Assembly: GCF_900177385.1 (NCBI RefSeq)
Contig: NZ_FXBJ01000002.1
Coordinates: 2,454,607-2,518,606, forward strand
Source of the DNA: Carnobacterium iners
Lineage (GTDB): Bacteria > Bacillota > Bacilli > Lactobacillales > Carnobacteriaceae
DNA length: 64,000 nt
Reading direction: 5' to 3'
The position numbers were made by a program, and so were the translations under genes. Shown here piece after piece: positions 37,083 through 46,478 of this stretch. The notes beneath the pieces were generated by a model. It was not told the DNA's origin. It saw nothing but the letters and a program-made list of their open reading frames with translations, and searched no databases. The stretch's first letter is position 1. Each line of letters begins with the position of its first letter.

Positions 37083-38534
37083 ATGAGAAGAAAAAAGAAA
37101 CAACTCTCTATCGCAATTGTACTTATCGTATTTATAATTTTGGGTGGGATAAATCTTTATCGCTACAATATAAACGTAAAAGCCAAAGAAATACAAAAAG
37201 AAATAAATACGGCATTAATCCTTGTGAAAAAGAAAACAAAATTGTTGTATCTAAACGAAAAAGAAGATCTTTTAAGCGAATCAATTACAAAAGAAAAAAT
37301 CAAAGGAGCGGAGACTTCTCTTAAAATAGTATCCGCCTTACAGTTAAGCGAAACCCAGCAAAAGAGTGTGGATAAACAGTCGATAAAAATAGCTACTGCT
37401 AAACAACTATTTTCCATTCAGTCTTCTATACATAAAAAATTTAAAAACGAAAAAATTACAAGTGATGACATTGAATTTTCTAAAGAAGAGAAAGAGTTAG
37501 TATTCTTTAAAATTACTCACCCTCTTTTTTTCAAAGAGTTTAATGAGATAATCGAACAGAGTAAGCTGCAACTTGTTGTAAAACAAGCGCTTCTTCTTTT
37601 TTTTGAAGATTATGATAAACTAACAATAAAAGAAACCATCTCCCGTTCTGAATATGATCGGTTTAAAGAAAAACTTGAATCCTTATCTAGTGAATCATTC
37701 AAAACTAGTTTAATTAACGCATGCGCCGCTATTGAACAAGAACTTGATAGAAAAGAAACAAAAGAAAAAGAAGAGAGAGAAAAAGAGCGCAAAGAAACTG
37801 AATTAAAACAAATCAATGAAACTAAAAAAGAAGAAATAAAAGAAGTAACGAGCATTAGTGAATCAACTCCTACTTCTAAAGAAACAACTCAAGATAAGAC
37901 TGATTCTCAACCGAATACCCCAGCAAGTCAAATTATCCCTCCTCAACAAGTTGGAATAGAGGGCACAATAGCACGCTCTTCAACGAGTAACTATACCAAT
38001 CAAATAATAGGTGTTGTCGCAAACGGATCAAGTTCTACTGTTTATTTATTTGAAAAGAACGGAGAGCAATGGCAAACTGTCCTCTCTATGCCAGGACGTG
38101 TCGGTTATAATGGCGTAGGAAGTTCATACGAAGGTTCCGGTCGTACTCCTAAAGGTGCTTACTTACTAGGTTTTGCTTTTGGTACAGGTCCAAATCCTGG
38201 GACTAACTTAGCTTATAGACAAATTACTGGTAATTCTTACTGGATTAGTAATCCTGACGATTCACAATACAATACCTGGCAAGAGCGAGTTAGTTCAAGT
38301 TCTTTAGACGAGCATATGAGCGATTACCAAACACAATACAAATACGGAATCACATTAAACTATAACAATGGTGTTAATGGTGGGAGTGCATTTTTTGTCC
38401 ACGTAAACGGTAATGGTGCAACAGCTGGATGTATTTCGGTTTCTGAATCTAATATGCTTTATTTAATGCAACATATCAGAAATGGTGCTCATATTATTAA
38501 TGTCAACAATGAATCTGAATTAGCAAACTACTAA
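37083..38534 (+). CDS. Membrane-anchored L,D-transpeptidase-like (YkuD) protein
   Basis: 483-aa protein with an uncleaved N-terminal membrane anchor (about 6-25), a helical extracellular region rich in Lys/Glu (30-235), a Thr/Ser/Pro linker (235-290) and a C-terminal YkuD domain with H440 (FFVHVNGN) and catalytic C450 (ATAGCISVSE). Such enzymes make 3-3 cross-links or anchor proteins in the wall. AGGGGTT precedes the ATG. The motif around the cysteine (A-x-x-G-C-I-S) departs from the usual SHGC but matches a known variant group. Confidence 0.87.
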   Translation: MRRKKKQLSIAIVLIVFIILGGINLYRYNINVKAKEIQKEINTALILVKKKTKLLYLNEKEDLLSESITKEKIKGAETSLKIVSALQLSETQQKSVDKQSIKIATAKQLFSIQSSIHKKFKNEKITSDDIEFSKEEKELVFFKITHPLFFKEFNEIIEQSKLQLVVKQALLLFFEDYDKLTIKETISRSEYDRFKEKLESLSSESFKTSLINACAAIEQELDRKETKEKEEREKERKETELKQINETKKEEIKEVTSISESTPTSKETTQDKTDSQPNTPASQIIPPQQVGIEGTIARSSTSNYTNQIIGVVANGSSSTVYLFEKNGEQWQTVLSMPGRVGYNGVGSSYEGSGRTPKGAYLLGFAFGTGPNPGTNLAYRQITGNSYWISNPDDSQYNTWQERVSSSSLDEHMSDYQTQYKYGITLNYNNGVNGGSAFFVHVNGNGATAGCISVSESNMLYLMQHIRNGAHIINVNNESELANY

Positions 38535-38551
38535 CTTAGTCTTCCTCCGAT

Positions 38552-38600
38552 AAAAATAGACTCCTGATTGCCTATTAAGGAATCAAGAGTCTATTTTTAT
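38552..38600. terminator. Bidirectional terminator, YkuD gene / sbcCD
   Basis: The stem AAAAATAGACTCCTGATTGCC / GGAATCAAGAGTCTATTTTT lies between convergent genes. Confidence 0.85.
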
Positions 38601-38631
38601 TGAAAACAAGCTAGTTACTTGATCTAACTCA

Positions 38632-41600
38632 TTACATCTTAACTTCTATTTGACTTCCTTCTGACGTTTTCGTTACATCAATATGAACCGGTATCCGCAT
38701 CTTTAGTTCTTCGACGTGCGAAATAATCCCGACTAATCGACCTTTTTTATTTAAATCAAACAATGTTTCGATAGCACTATCTAGCGAATCTGAGTCCAAC
38801 GTGCCAAAGCCTTCATCAATAAATAAGGTATCTACGCTCACCCCACCACTATGATTTTGAATGACATCACTCAGTCCCAAGGCTAAGGCTAACGACGCTT
38901 TGAAACTTTCTCCACCAGAGAGAGTTCTCACACTTCTTGTCTTACCTGTATAATTATCGAATATATCTAAGTCTAGACCTTTCGCTCCAGCTCCTTTTAC
39001 TTTTTCTTCTCTTTTTAATAAAGAATAACGATTGTTAGTCATTTGAGTAAAACGAAGATTGGCTGCTTGAATAATTTCTTCAAAATAAATAGCCAATACA
39101 TAACGTTCAAACGAAATATAATCTGTTTCCTTAGATCCATTTGCCAATTCTGACAGCTCACTATATAGACGATATTTTTCTAGTTGTGTTTCTTTAGATT
39201 TGTAGTGTTTTTTTATTTCTAAATTAGCTGATTCATGCTTATTGGTTATCCCAATCAGTGCTTGATACTTTTCATCTATTTCTTTTAGCTTCGTTTCTTT
39301 GGTTTTGATTTTTTCTTGATAATCTTCAACTGAATAATGTTCTTTCATAGCAGCTACTTTTTGTGTTTGCTTCTTGTGATTATCTTGGTTAACCCAGACC
39401 TTTTTATCGTAATCAGCAATTTCGGTTACCAACTCTTTTAGCTGCTCATTTCCCACTAAATAGTCTTCAAATTGTTCAGCATATCCAGTTATTTTTAATT
39501 GCTGTTCAAATGCAGCTAAGGCTAGTTCAGCATTTTTCATACTTGCACTAAGTTGCGTTTTAAATGAATCAATCGTTGTTTTGTACTGTGCTTCAAATTT
39601 TTCTAGTTTATTTTTTTCCTCATAACTTTTTTTATAATTAAATTCGATTTGTCCAATCTCTGTTATCAACTGCTCGAGAGTGGTTTGTACTTGATTAATA
39701 TCGCCGTAAATTAAGTGAGTCTGTGCTTCTTCCACTTCTTTTTTTATTTCTTGTATGTGTTTATTTATATGTTGCTGAGCTGAATGCAATTCTTGTATCG
39801 TTGATACTAATTGTTTTTCTTGTTCTTGTTCATCTTCTATTTGTTGTTTGGTATTTTCTTCTTGCTCAATTAATTGCTCTAATAACTTTTTATCTTTCAT
39901 GCATTTCACTTTATTTTTATCTAGCGCTTGTTGTTCTAGTGCTAACTGTGCTTGTTTTTCTGGTGCTTTTTCTGAAACTACTTGAAGAGTCGCTTCATAT
40001 TTTTTAATTTGCTCATTCAAATGGACTAAATCATTTGTTAAGAATGTGTACTCCTGATAACTGTTATCCTTATCTATTTCTATCGCTTCTAATTCTTCTT
40101 TAGATAGAGCATCTTTAGATAGCGCTGCTGGTAAAGGATGATCAAGCGAACCACATACAAGACAAGGTGTTCCTTCTTCTAATTCACTAGCCAATAAACC
40201 AGCGATATTTCGATTAAACAGTAACTGTTGTTGCTGGTAATCTTGTTGGATAGCAATGTATTTGGCATCTGCTAGTTTGAATAAATGCACTTTCTCTTCT
40301 TTTTGTACAATCAATTGGATCAATTCATTGTATTGAGCTTGTTTAGCGCCCGATTTTGTTTGCTCTTCTTTTAATTCTGCTAATTCGTTTTGTATAACCG
40401 CTACGCTATTTCTAGCTTGACTAATTTCTAAGGCTAGTTGCTTATTTTTCTCTAGTTGTTCTTTGTGATCCACTAGTGATGCTGTTTGTTTTTCACTATC
40501 CAGTTGTACTTGTATCGTTTCTTTTTCTAAGGCAACTATCTTCATTTTTTTTAGTTCAATGGCTTTTATATGATTCTCTTCTTGTTTTAATTCTATTATT
40601 TTTTCTCTTTTTTCTGATAAAGTAGCATAATTCTCTTCTGCTACTACAACTTCTTCTTTATTTTCTCTCAGAGCAAGCACTGTTCCTGTCAAATCTTGTT
40701 CAGCCGCCTTTAACTCTTTTTCTAATCGTAGCTTTTCTTTAGCCGTCTTTTCTTTTTCTTCTTTGTAGCTAACTAATCGTTGTGCTTGTTCATTCTGCTT
40801 TATTTTTACTCGTTTATTTTCTGTCTCGCTTTCTAATTCTACTAACTCAGTTTTTATCTTTTCTAATTGTTCTAATTCTGTTAAGTCTATTATTCGTTCT
40901 TGATTTTGCTGTATTTTTTTCCGGAATCGGTCCATCTCATTAGCATAAATTTGAATGGTTTCTTTAGAACTATCAATTGATTTATCCAGTTCGATTAATA
41001 ATTGGGCGATATCCATTAATGCTATTGCTTCGGCTAACGCATGATTATCTTGTGGAAAAATAAAGCTTACAAACTGCTCCATTACTTTATCACTTTGCTC
41101 GACATCTGATTTTAATAATCGAGCTTCTTCTTTTAGACTCATTTGGAACTCGTTCATCCTATCTGTTTGGAAAATATTACGAAATATTTTTTCTTTGTCT
41201 GCACTATTTGATTCCAGCATCTTTTTAAATTCGCCTTGAGGCAGCATAACAATCTGTTTAAATTGTTCATAAGATAACGATAGCAAGTCTTTGATTTCTT
41301 GATTGGCTATCGGTATTTTGGTAGTCACATTTTTACCATGAATGAATTCAACTTTTGAATCATGCTGTTTTATCTTTCGTGAGCCGGGTCCTTTTTGAGC
41401 AGGAGACCGTTTAATGTAGTAGAGTTTCCTAGCTAATTCAAATTCTAATTCTACGTAACAAAGATCGTCATCTGTAGCAAATTGAGACTTAAATGAATCT
41501 TTTCCTCGACTTGTTCCACTTGCCTCATCATATAATGCATAAGCAATTGCATCAAAAATAGTCGTTTTTCCTGCACCTGTTGGGCCACTAACTAAAAAGA

Positions 41601-41688
41601 GAGTTTTTTGATTAAACTGAGTGAAGTCAATTTCAACTTTCCCTTTATAAGGACCAAAAGCATTTAATGTTAATTTCAGTGGTCTCAT
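38632..41688 (-). CDS. sbcC: Exonuclease subunit SbcC (Rad50-like)
   Basis: 1018-aa SMC-like ATPase that with SbcD processes hairpins and DNA ends. N-terminal Walker A GPTGAGKTTIFDAI and Q-loop VMLPQGEF, a very long coiled coil interrupted near residue 508 by the zinc hook CLVC, and C-terminal signature RTLSGGESFKASLALALG with Walker B DTLFIDEGFGTLD. The start overlaps the sbcD stop by 4 bases, indicating translational coupling. It lies immediately before the CRISPR locus but belongs to the core genome. Confidence 0.96.
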   Translation of the reverse strand: MRPLKLTLNAFGPYKGKVEIDFTQFNQKTLFLVSGPTGAGKTTIFDAIAYALYDEASGTSRGKDSFKSQFATDDDLCYVELEFELARKLYYIKRSPAQKGPGSRKIKQHDSKVEFIHGKNVTTKIPIANQEIKDLLSLSYEQFKQIVMLPQGEFKKMLESNSADKEKIFRNIFQTDRMNEFQMSLKEEARLLKSDVEQSDKVMEQFVSFIFPQDNHALAEAIALMDIAQLLIELDKSIDSSKETIQIYANEMDRFRKKIQQNQERIIDLTELEQLEKIKTELVELESETENKRVKIKQNEQAQRLVSYKEEKEKTAKEKLRLEKELKAAEQDLTGTVLALRENKEEVVVAEENYATLSEKREKIIELKQEENHIKAIELKKMKIVALEKETIQVQLDSEKQTASLVDHKEQLEKNKQLALEISQARNSVAVIQNELAELKEEQTKSGAKQAQYNELIQLIVQKEEKVHLFKLADAKYIAIQQDYQQQQLLFNRNIAGLLASELEEGTPCLVCGSLDHPLPAALSKDALSKEELEAIEIDKDNSYQEYTFLTNDLVHLNEQIKKYEATLQVVSEKAPEKQAQLALEQQALDKNKVKCMKDKKLLEQLIEQEENTKQQIEDEQEQEKQLVSTIQELHSAQQHINKHIQEIKKEVEEAQTHLIYGDINQVQTTLEQLITEIGQIEFNYKKSYEEKNKLEKFEAQYKTTIDSFKTQLSASMKNAELALAAFEQQLKITGYAEQFEDYLVGNEQLKELVTEIADYDKKVWVNQDNHKKQTQKVAAMKEHYSVEDYQEKIKTKETKLKEIDEKYQALIGITNKHESANLEIKKHYKSKETQLEKYRLYSELSELANGSKETDYISFERYVLAIYFEEIIQAANLRFTQMTNNRYSLLKREEKVKGAGAKGLDLDIFDNYTGKTRSVRTLSGGESFKASLALALGLSDVIQNHSGGVSVDTLFIDEGFGTLDSDSLDSAIETLFDLNKKGRLVGIISHVEELKMRIPVHIDVTKTSEGSQIEVKM

Positions 41689-42818
41689 TTATTATTGCCT
41701 CCTAATTTGTGTAAGATACTTTCAACGATTTCTTTTTGATCAGCTGCTAGCTCTTTTTGTTTGACTTGCTGATAAAATTTACTGAATAAGTCTTCTAGTG
41801 GCGTTTCTTTCAAGCTTTTTTGGCTACCTGTTTGATAAACTTGATTGTCATTTTTCTTAGTTATATAATCTAAGCCCATCGCATTTGGAAATCTTCTTCG
41901 TAACTGATTCATGGCATCCATGATAAACGTTTCATCCAGTAACTCAAAAAAAACATAATCGTCTGATTTTTGAGTCATTAAGTTTTCAAATGAGCCTTTA
42001 ACGACACGCATGTCATGCAAAGGTTTTAAATAAATAGGTTCAATCTCTACGCTTCCTTTTTCCACTGTTACCAGTGAGACTTGTTTCTTTTGTTTGGTTT
42101 CTGATTTAGAATACTTTAAAATAGATCCGCTGTAGCGAATTCTATCGTGTTTTACCTTTTGCGGCTTGTGTAAGTGGCCTAATGCAACATAGTCGAAGTC
42201 TTCAAACATTTCTACATTGACATACTCTGCTGTCCCAATACTCAGTGGTCGCTCTGAATCAGTCGTTTCAAAACTGTCCTCAGAAATATTAATGACAAAA
42301 CCATGAGCGATAATAATATTCGTTTCTTCTTTATTCATTGTTTCTTTTATCTTATTTATTTGAGCCCTTGTTGCGTCTTCTAAATTTTTTATAGAGTCAT
42401 CTTTTAATAATTCACGAATGTAAACATGATCTGCAAACGGCAATAAGTAAAAGTTCGTATCTTGAATCGTCACTTTTCTCGTCTCTTCTTTAACGGTTCC
42501 TTCTATATAAAGATTACTTGATTCAAATAAGCTTGCGCCATACTCCACACGCTCGTTGCTATCATGGTTTCCTGCGATAATAAAGACAGGTATATTTATT
42601 TCTTTGATTAACCGAGTTAATACTGTGTTTACCAATGTAACAGCTTCTTTTGGCGGGAAAGCTCGATCATATAAGTCTCCTGCCATAATCAATACATCTA
42701 CATCTAAATTTTTCAATTTTTCAATTAATTGTTCTAAAAAGAATTCTTGGTCCTCTAACATAGATACTTCATTTACAATTTTCCCAATATGCCAATCGGC
42801 TGTATGTAATATTCGCAC
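41685..42818 (-). CDS. sbcD: Exonuclease subunit SbcD (Mre11-like)
   Basis: 377-aa metallophosphoesterase nuclease. Phosphoesterase motifs: DWHIGK, MAGDLYDRAFPP, IAGNHDSNERV, IAHGFVI, ALGHLHKPQ. The C-terminal capping region contacts SbcC. It is first gene of the sbcDC pair, divergent from cas9 with a 226-base gap that contains the cas9 promoter. Confidence 0.96.
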   Translation of the reverse strand: MRILHTADWHIGKIVNEVSMLEDQEFFLEQLIEKLKNLDVDVLIMAGDLYDRAFPPKEAVTLVNTVLTRLIKEINIPVFIIAGNHDSNERVEYGASLFESSNLYIEGTVKEETRKVTIQDTNFYLLPFADHVYIRELLKDDSIKNLEDATRAQINKIKETMNKEETNIIIAHGFVINISEDSFETTDSERPLSIGTAEYVNVEMFEDFDYVALGHLHKPQKVKHDRIRYSGSILKYSKSETKQKKQVSLVTVEKGSVEIEPIYLKPLHDMRVVKGSFENLMTQKSDDYVFFELLDETFIMDAMNQLRRRFPNAMGLDYITKKNDNQVYQTGSQKSLKETPLEDLFSKFYQQVKQKELAADQKEIVESILHKLGGNNK

Positions 42819-43006
42819 TTATCTCGACCCCTTGTCTCCATTTTTAATCTAATCATTTATTGTCTTATCCAGTTAGTTTACCACTTTTTAAGTGCTTTCA
42901 AAAGTTCTGTTTTGGATAAAAGATTAGTTACTTTAATCCACTTTATTTTATTCAAAAAAATAGGACACTTTTGATAAAACGAGCGTTTTCTTTTTAAAAA
43001 TAATGG

Positions 43007-43012
43007 TATACT
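43007..43012 (+). promoter_or_regulatory. Extended -10 of cas9
   Basis: TGGTATACT, 33 bases upstream of the cas9 start, has no convincing -35. Confidence 0.5.
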
Positions 43013-43044
43013 AATAGCATCTTAATAAAATGGGAGGGTTTACA

Positions 43045-46000
43045 ATGGCTAAACTAGTTCTAGGCTTAGATATCGGAGTTTCTAGTGTTGGTTGGGGAAT
43101 TATCGATGAAGAAACAGGAGAAATTAAAAAAGCTGGTGTTCGCTTATTTGAAGAAGCGAATAGAAATGCTAATGAAGATCGCCGGAGTTTTCGCAGCGCA
43201 AGACGGTTAAAAAGAAGAAGAAAGCACCGGTTAGAAAGAACGAAAACATTATTAGTAGAAAATAACTTCTCTTGCACCTCTATTCAAGACTACAATCCGT
43301 ATGAAGCAAGACGCAACGCTCTTTATGAACAAGTAACGAAAGAGGAACTAGCCGCTGCACTGTATCATTTAGTTAAACGCCGCGGGACAACATTGGATAC
43401 ACCACAAGAAGATGAAAAAACAAGTGGCAGTGAATTATCTACTAAAGAGCAATTAAAAAAGAATGCAAAAAAATTAGAAGACCGTCACATTTGTGAAATC
43501 CAATTAGATAAAATAAAAAATGGTGAAGTCGTACGTGATCACACGAACCGCTTTAAGACAACTGATTATATCAAAGAAGCTAATGCTATTCTAGAAAAAC
43601 AAGAAGCATTTCATCCTGAAATTACTGATAGCTTCAAAGAGTCGTACTTAGCTTTAGTTAATAGTCGCCGGATGTATTATGATGGCCCAGGTTCTGAAAA
43701 ATCTCCTACTCCTTATGGACAATATTTTATTGGTGAAGATGGAAAACTTAAACACGAAACGATGATTAATAAAATGCGTGGACGTTGTACCTATTTTCCA
43801 GAAGAATTGCATATCGCTAAGATGTCTTACACGGCTGATTTATACAATCTGCTAAATGATTTGAATAATTTATGGTATGCGAATGATAAAAAAGAAAAAG
43901 TCAGTCTTTTATCGGTAAACGATAAACAGTATCTGATTGAGAAATTCATAAAAAACGGAAAAAAAATTACATTAAATGGGATTGCAAAGTACCTGACTAT
44001 TCCTGAAGAAGACTTAAAGGGTGCTCGCATTGATTTAAAAACCAATAAACCGATTTTTACAGATTTTATTGGATTTAAGAAATTAAGGAAATTAGTGGAA
44101 TCTATTTCTACTGTTCCCGCTGATTTTTTTGATAATCCCGCTGTTTTGGATAAAATAGCCGATATTCTAACCGCAGAAAAAAGCTTAACTCGTCGAGAAG
44201 AACAGCTAACAGACTTATTTCAATCGACCTATCATGACAGCTTGCCAGAAGTAACGGCTGCTTTAATTAATGATACAACCTTTAAGGAATACCATGCTCT
44301 TTCTAAAAAAGCGATACAATTAATCTTGCCTGAGCTATGGGAAACCAATAAAAACCAAATGCAAATTTTCTCAGAACGAGGACTAGGAAAAAGCCGTCTT
44401 GAACAGTTACAAAATGGCACTAAAATCCAATTCGATGATGAAGCTATTCTAAGTACAGTCGCAAAACGAGCTCATCGCGAAGCGATTAAAATCACTAATG
44501 CTGTCCGAGAACAATACGGTGAACTTGCCTATGTTGTCGTTGAAATGGCTCGCGAAAAAAATAGCGATGAAGAAAGACTGAACTATAGTAATTTCCAAAG
44601 GAACCAAGGAAAATTTGAGAAAAAGATTTGTGATCTACTTGAAGTGAAGAATTTAAAAGACTTGTATTTAAATGGCAAGCAACATTTAGCGTTAAAATTA
44701 TGGGATGTTCAAGATGGAAAATGTGTGTATTCTGGTAAGTCTATCGCCCTTTCTGATATTGTTTATGATTTTACGCGTTTTGAAGTCGACCATATCATTC
44801 CACTTTCTTATTCCTTTGATGATAGCCAACAAAATAAAGTACTCGTTTACCATGCAGAAAATCAATTAAAAGGCCAATTAACCCCTTTCCAATATTTCCA
44901 AAGTGGCAAAGCGACACGCTCTTTTGTTGAGTTTAAAGCTGATTGTTTGAGTTTATTTAAATCTCGTCGAATTAGCAATAAAAAATTAGGCTACTTATTA
45001 GAACAACGAGATGTCCAACACGATGAGGAAGTCCAAAAAGACTTTATTAATCGGAATTTAGTTGATACCCAGTACGCTATGAGGAGTTTTTCTAGCTCGC
45101 TTCGTACTTTTTATCGAAATAACGCTATTCCAACAGGTGTCTTATCGATTCGTGGAAGTTTCACTGCTGCATTAAGAAAACGAACAAACATGCGTAAAGA
45201 TCGTGATGCAGGTCATTTTCATCATGCTATCGATGCCTTGATCGTTGCCGGTGTTGGTCGAATGCCGTTATTTAAGCAACTGAAACAAACAACTTTTACT
45301 ATTGAAGGTGTGGCCGTTGATACAGAAACTGGTGAACTAATCAATGCCTCTCAAGTTTTCGACAACAACTCACTTAAATTTGTTAGCTCATTAAGAAATT
45401 ACCAGGACAAAATTAAGTATTCACATAAAGTTGATCGTAAACCCAATCGGACAATGTCTAATCAAACCATCTACTCTACTCGCGAAAAAGATGATGAAAC
45501 ATACGTTGTCGGGAAAGTAAAAAATATTTATCAGTTGGATAAGAAAGGCTATGAAGCTCTCAAAAAAAGAATCGAAAAAGATTCTGATCTTTTTTTAATG
45601 GCCCAACATGATGAGAAAACTTGGAAATTAATCAGAAAAGTCATGGAAGAACATAGTCATGCGGACAATCCTTTCCAAGATTTTTACAAAGAACACGGCT
45701 TTATTTTAAAAGACGGAAAAGTACCAGTTAAAAGCTTGAAGTATCTAGATAGAAAACTAGGTATCCATGTCAATATTTCAAATAAATATAAAGATGCTAA
45801 AAATGATGTTGTTTTATTAAGTAGAAAAAGTATTCGTGTGGATATTTACATGAATGAAGATGGAAACTACAAATACCTTGGAGTACCTTATAATTGGTTT
45901 AGAAAAGTAGATGGTATCTATACTCTTGATATGAATCTATATAATGGAGAAAATGGTCGTAATGCTCCCTATAAAAGAATAGATGATAGCTATGGATTTC

Positions 46001-46290
46001 AATTTAGTTTATATAAAAATGACAGGATTTCTTACGATAAATTAGAAACTGTTGAAGACGAAACAACTAAAGAAAAGACTAAAAAAATCGTTCATTATGA
46101 AAAGTTATTTAAAGGTGATGCTATGCCACGCGGAAATAAAATAGAAATAGAAGATATTATTTTTAAAAGTAATAAACAACAGTTTATTGCAGTTGGTACC
46201 TTGCACTATTTAAAAAAATATAATACCGATATTCTTGGTAACAAATATCCAATTGATATAGAAATATTTAGTCCTTATTTAAAAGAATAA
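43045..46290 (+). CDS. cas9: Cas9, SaCas9-lineage type II-A effector
   Basis: RNA-guided double-strand DNA endonuclease, 1081 aa, close to S. aureus Cas9 (1053). Start ATG 43,045 with GGGAGGG upstream; the ATG at 43,030 is before the ribosome site. RuvC-I has D9 (LGLDIGVSSVGWG), then an arginine-rich bridge helix (RRSFRSARRLKRRRKHRLER), RuvC-II E500 (VVVEMAREK), HNH D582-H583 (FEVDHIIPLSYSFDD) and RuvC-III H727/D730 (HHAIDAL), so both nuclease sites look intact. The C-terminus keeps KKYNTDILGNKY as in SaCas9, but the PAM-reading segment before it is diverged. Followed by tracrRNA, cas1, cas2 and csn2. Confidence 0.97.
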   Translation: MAKLVLGLDIGVSSVGWGIIDEETGEIKKAGVRLFEEANRNANEDRRSFRSARRLKRRRKHRLERTKTLLVENNFSCTSIQDYNPYEARRNALYEQVTKEELAAALYHLVKRRGTTLDTPQEDEKTSGSELSTKEQLKKNAKKLEDRHICEIQLDKIKNGEVVRDHTNRFKTTDYIKEANAILEKQEAFHPEITDSFKESYLALVNSRRMYYDGPGSEKSPTPYGQYFIGEDGKLKHETMINKMRGRCTYFPEELHIAKMSYTADLYNLLNDLNNLWYANDKKEKVSLLSVNDKQYLIEKFIKNGKKITLNGIAKYLTIPEEDLKGARIDLKTNKPIFTDFIGFKKLRKLVESISTVPADFFDNPAVLDKIADILTAEKSLTRREEQLTDLFQSTYHDSLPEVTAALINDTTFKEYHALSKKAIQLILPELWETNKNQMQIFSERGLGKSRLEQLQNGTKIQFDDEAILSTVAKRAHREAIKITNAVREQYGELAYVVVEMAREKNSDEERLNYSNFQRNQGKFEKKICDLLEVKNLKDLYLNGKQHLALKLWDVQDGKCVYSGKSIALSDIVYDFTRFEVDHIIPLSYSFDDSQQNKVLVYHAENQLKGQLTPFQYFQSGKATRSFVEFKADCLSLFKSRRISNKKLGYLLEQRDVQHDEEVQKDFINRNLVDTQYAMRSFSSSLRTFYRNNAIPTGVLSIRGSFTAALRKRTNMRKDRDAGHFHHAIDALIVAGVGRMPLFKQLKQTTFTIEGVAVDTETGELINASQVFDNNSLKFVSSLRNYQDKIKYSHKVDRKPNRTMSNQTIYSTREKDDETYVVGKVKNIYQLDKKGYEALKKRIEKDSDLFLMAQHDEKTWKLIRKVMEEHSHADNPFQDFYKEHGFILKDGKVPVKSLKYLDRKLGIHVNISNKYKDAKNDVVLLSRKSIRVDIYMNEDGNYKYLGVPYNWFRKVDGIYTLDMNLYNGENGRNAPYKRIDDSYGFQFSLYKNDRISYDKLETVEDETTKEKTKKIVHYEKLFKGDAMPRGNKIEIEDIIFKSNKQQFIAVGTLHYLKKYNTDILGNKYPIDIEIFSPYLKE

Positions 46291-46317
46291 CATTAAGAAA
46301 AAAATTCTAATAAAGGG

Positions 46318-46346
46318 TTTACAAAATATATAAACCTTGTTATAAT
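46318..46346 (+). promoter_or_regulatory. tracrRNA promoter
   Basis: TTTACA (46,318-46,323), a 17-base spacer and perfect TATAAT (46,341-46,346) place the start near 46,353, just before the anti-repeat. Confidence 0.85.
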
Positions 46347-46352
46347 AAGGGT

Positions 46353-46448
46353 GTCTTCGACGGAAGACTTCCTTATACCAAAGGGTCGCGAGGACCTACC
46401 AAAATAAGGCTTTATGCCGAAATCGCCCCATTTATGGGGCTTTTTTTG
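46353..46448 (+). ncRNA. tracrRNA
   Basis: About 96-base RNA that pairs with each crRNA repeat and docks it into Cas9. The anti-repeat spans 46,369-46,405: TTCCTTATACCAAA and TACCAAAAT are exact complements of the two ends of the 36-base array repeat, with a GCGAG match between two bulges. Downstream come AAGGCTTTATGCC (a small GGC/GCC hairpin, equivalent to the nexus) and the terminator. A GTCTTC/GAAGAC hairpin (46,353-46,368) opens the transcript. The AAGGC...GCC element resembles the S. aureus tracrRNA, agreeing with the Cas9 type. Placement between cas9 and cas1 is on the coding strand. Confidence 0.93.
46425..46448 (+). terminator. Terminator of tracrRNA
   Basis: GCCCCA-TTTA-TGGGGC followed by seven T ends the tracrRNA 30 bases before cas1. 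Confidence 0.9.
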
Positions 46449-46478
46449 TACATAACTCTGGAAAAAGGAGTGATAATA

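Noticed and set aside
43011..43277. 88-aa minus-strand ORF over the cas9 5' end
   Set aside because: Antisense shadow of the cas9 start and bridge helix; no ribosome site.
43045..46290. Type II-C classification because of the short Cas9
   Set aside because: A Csn2-like gene follows cas2, and the tracrRNA and repeat match the S. aureus II-A plan.
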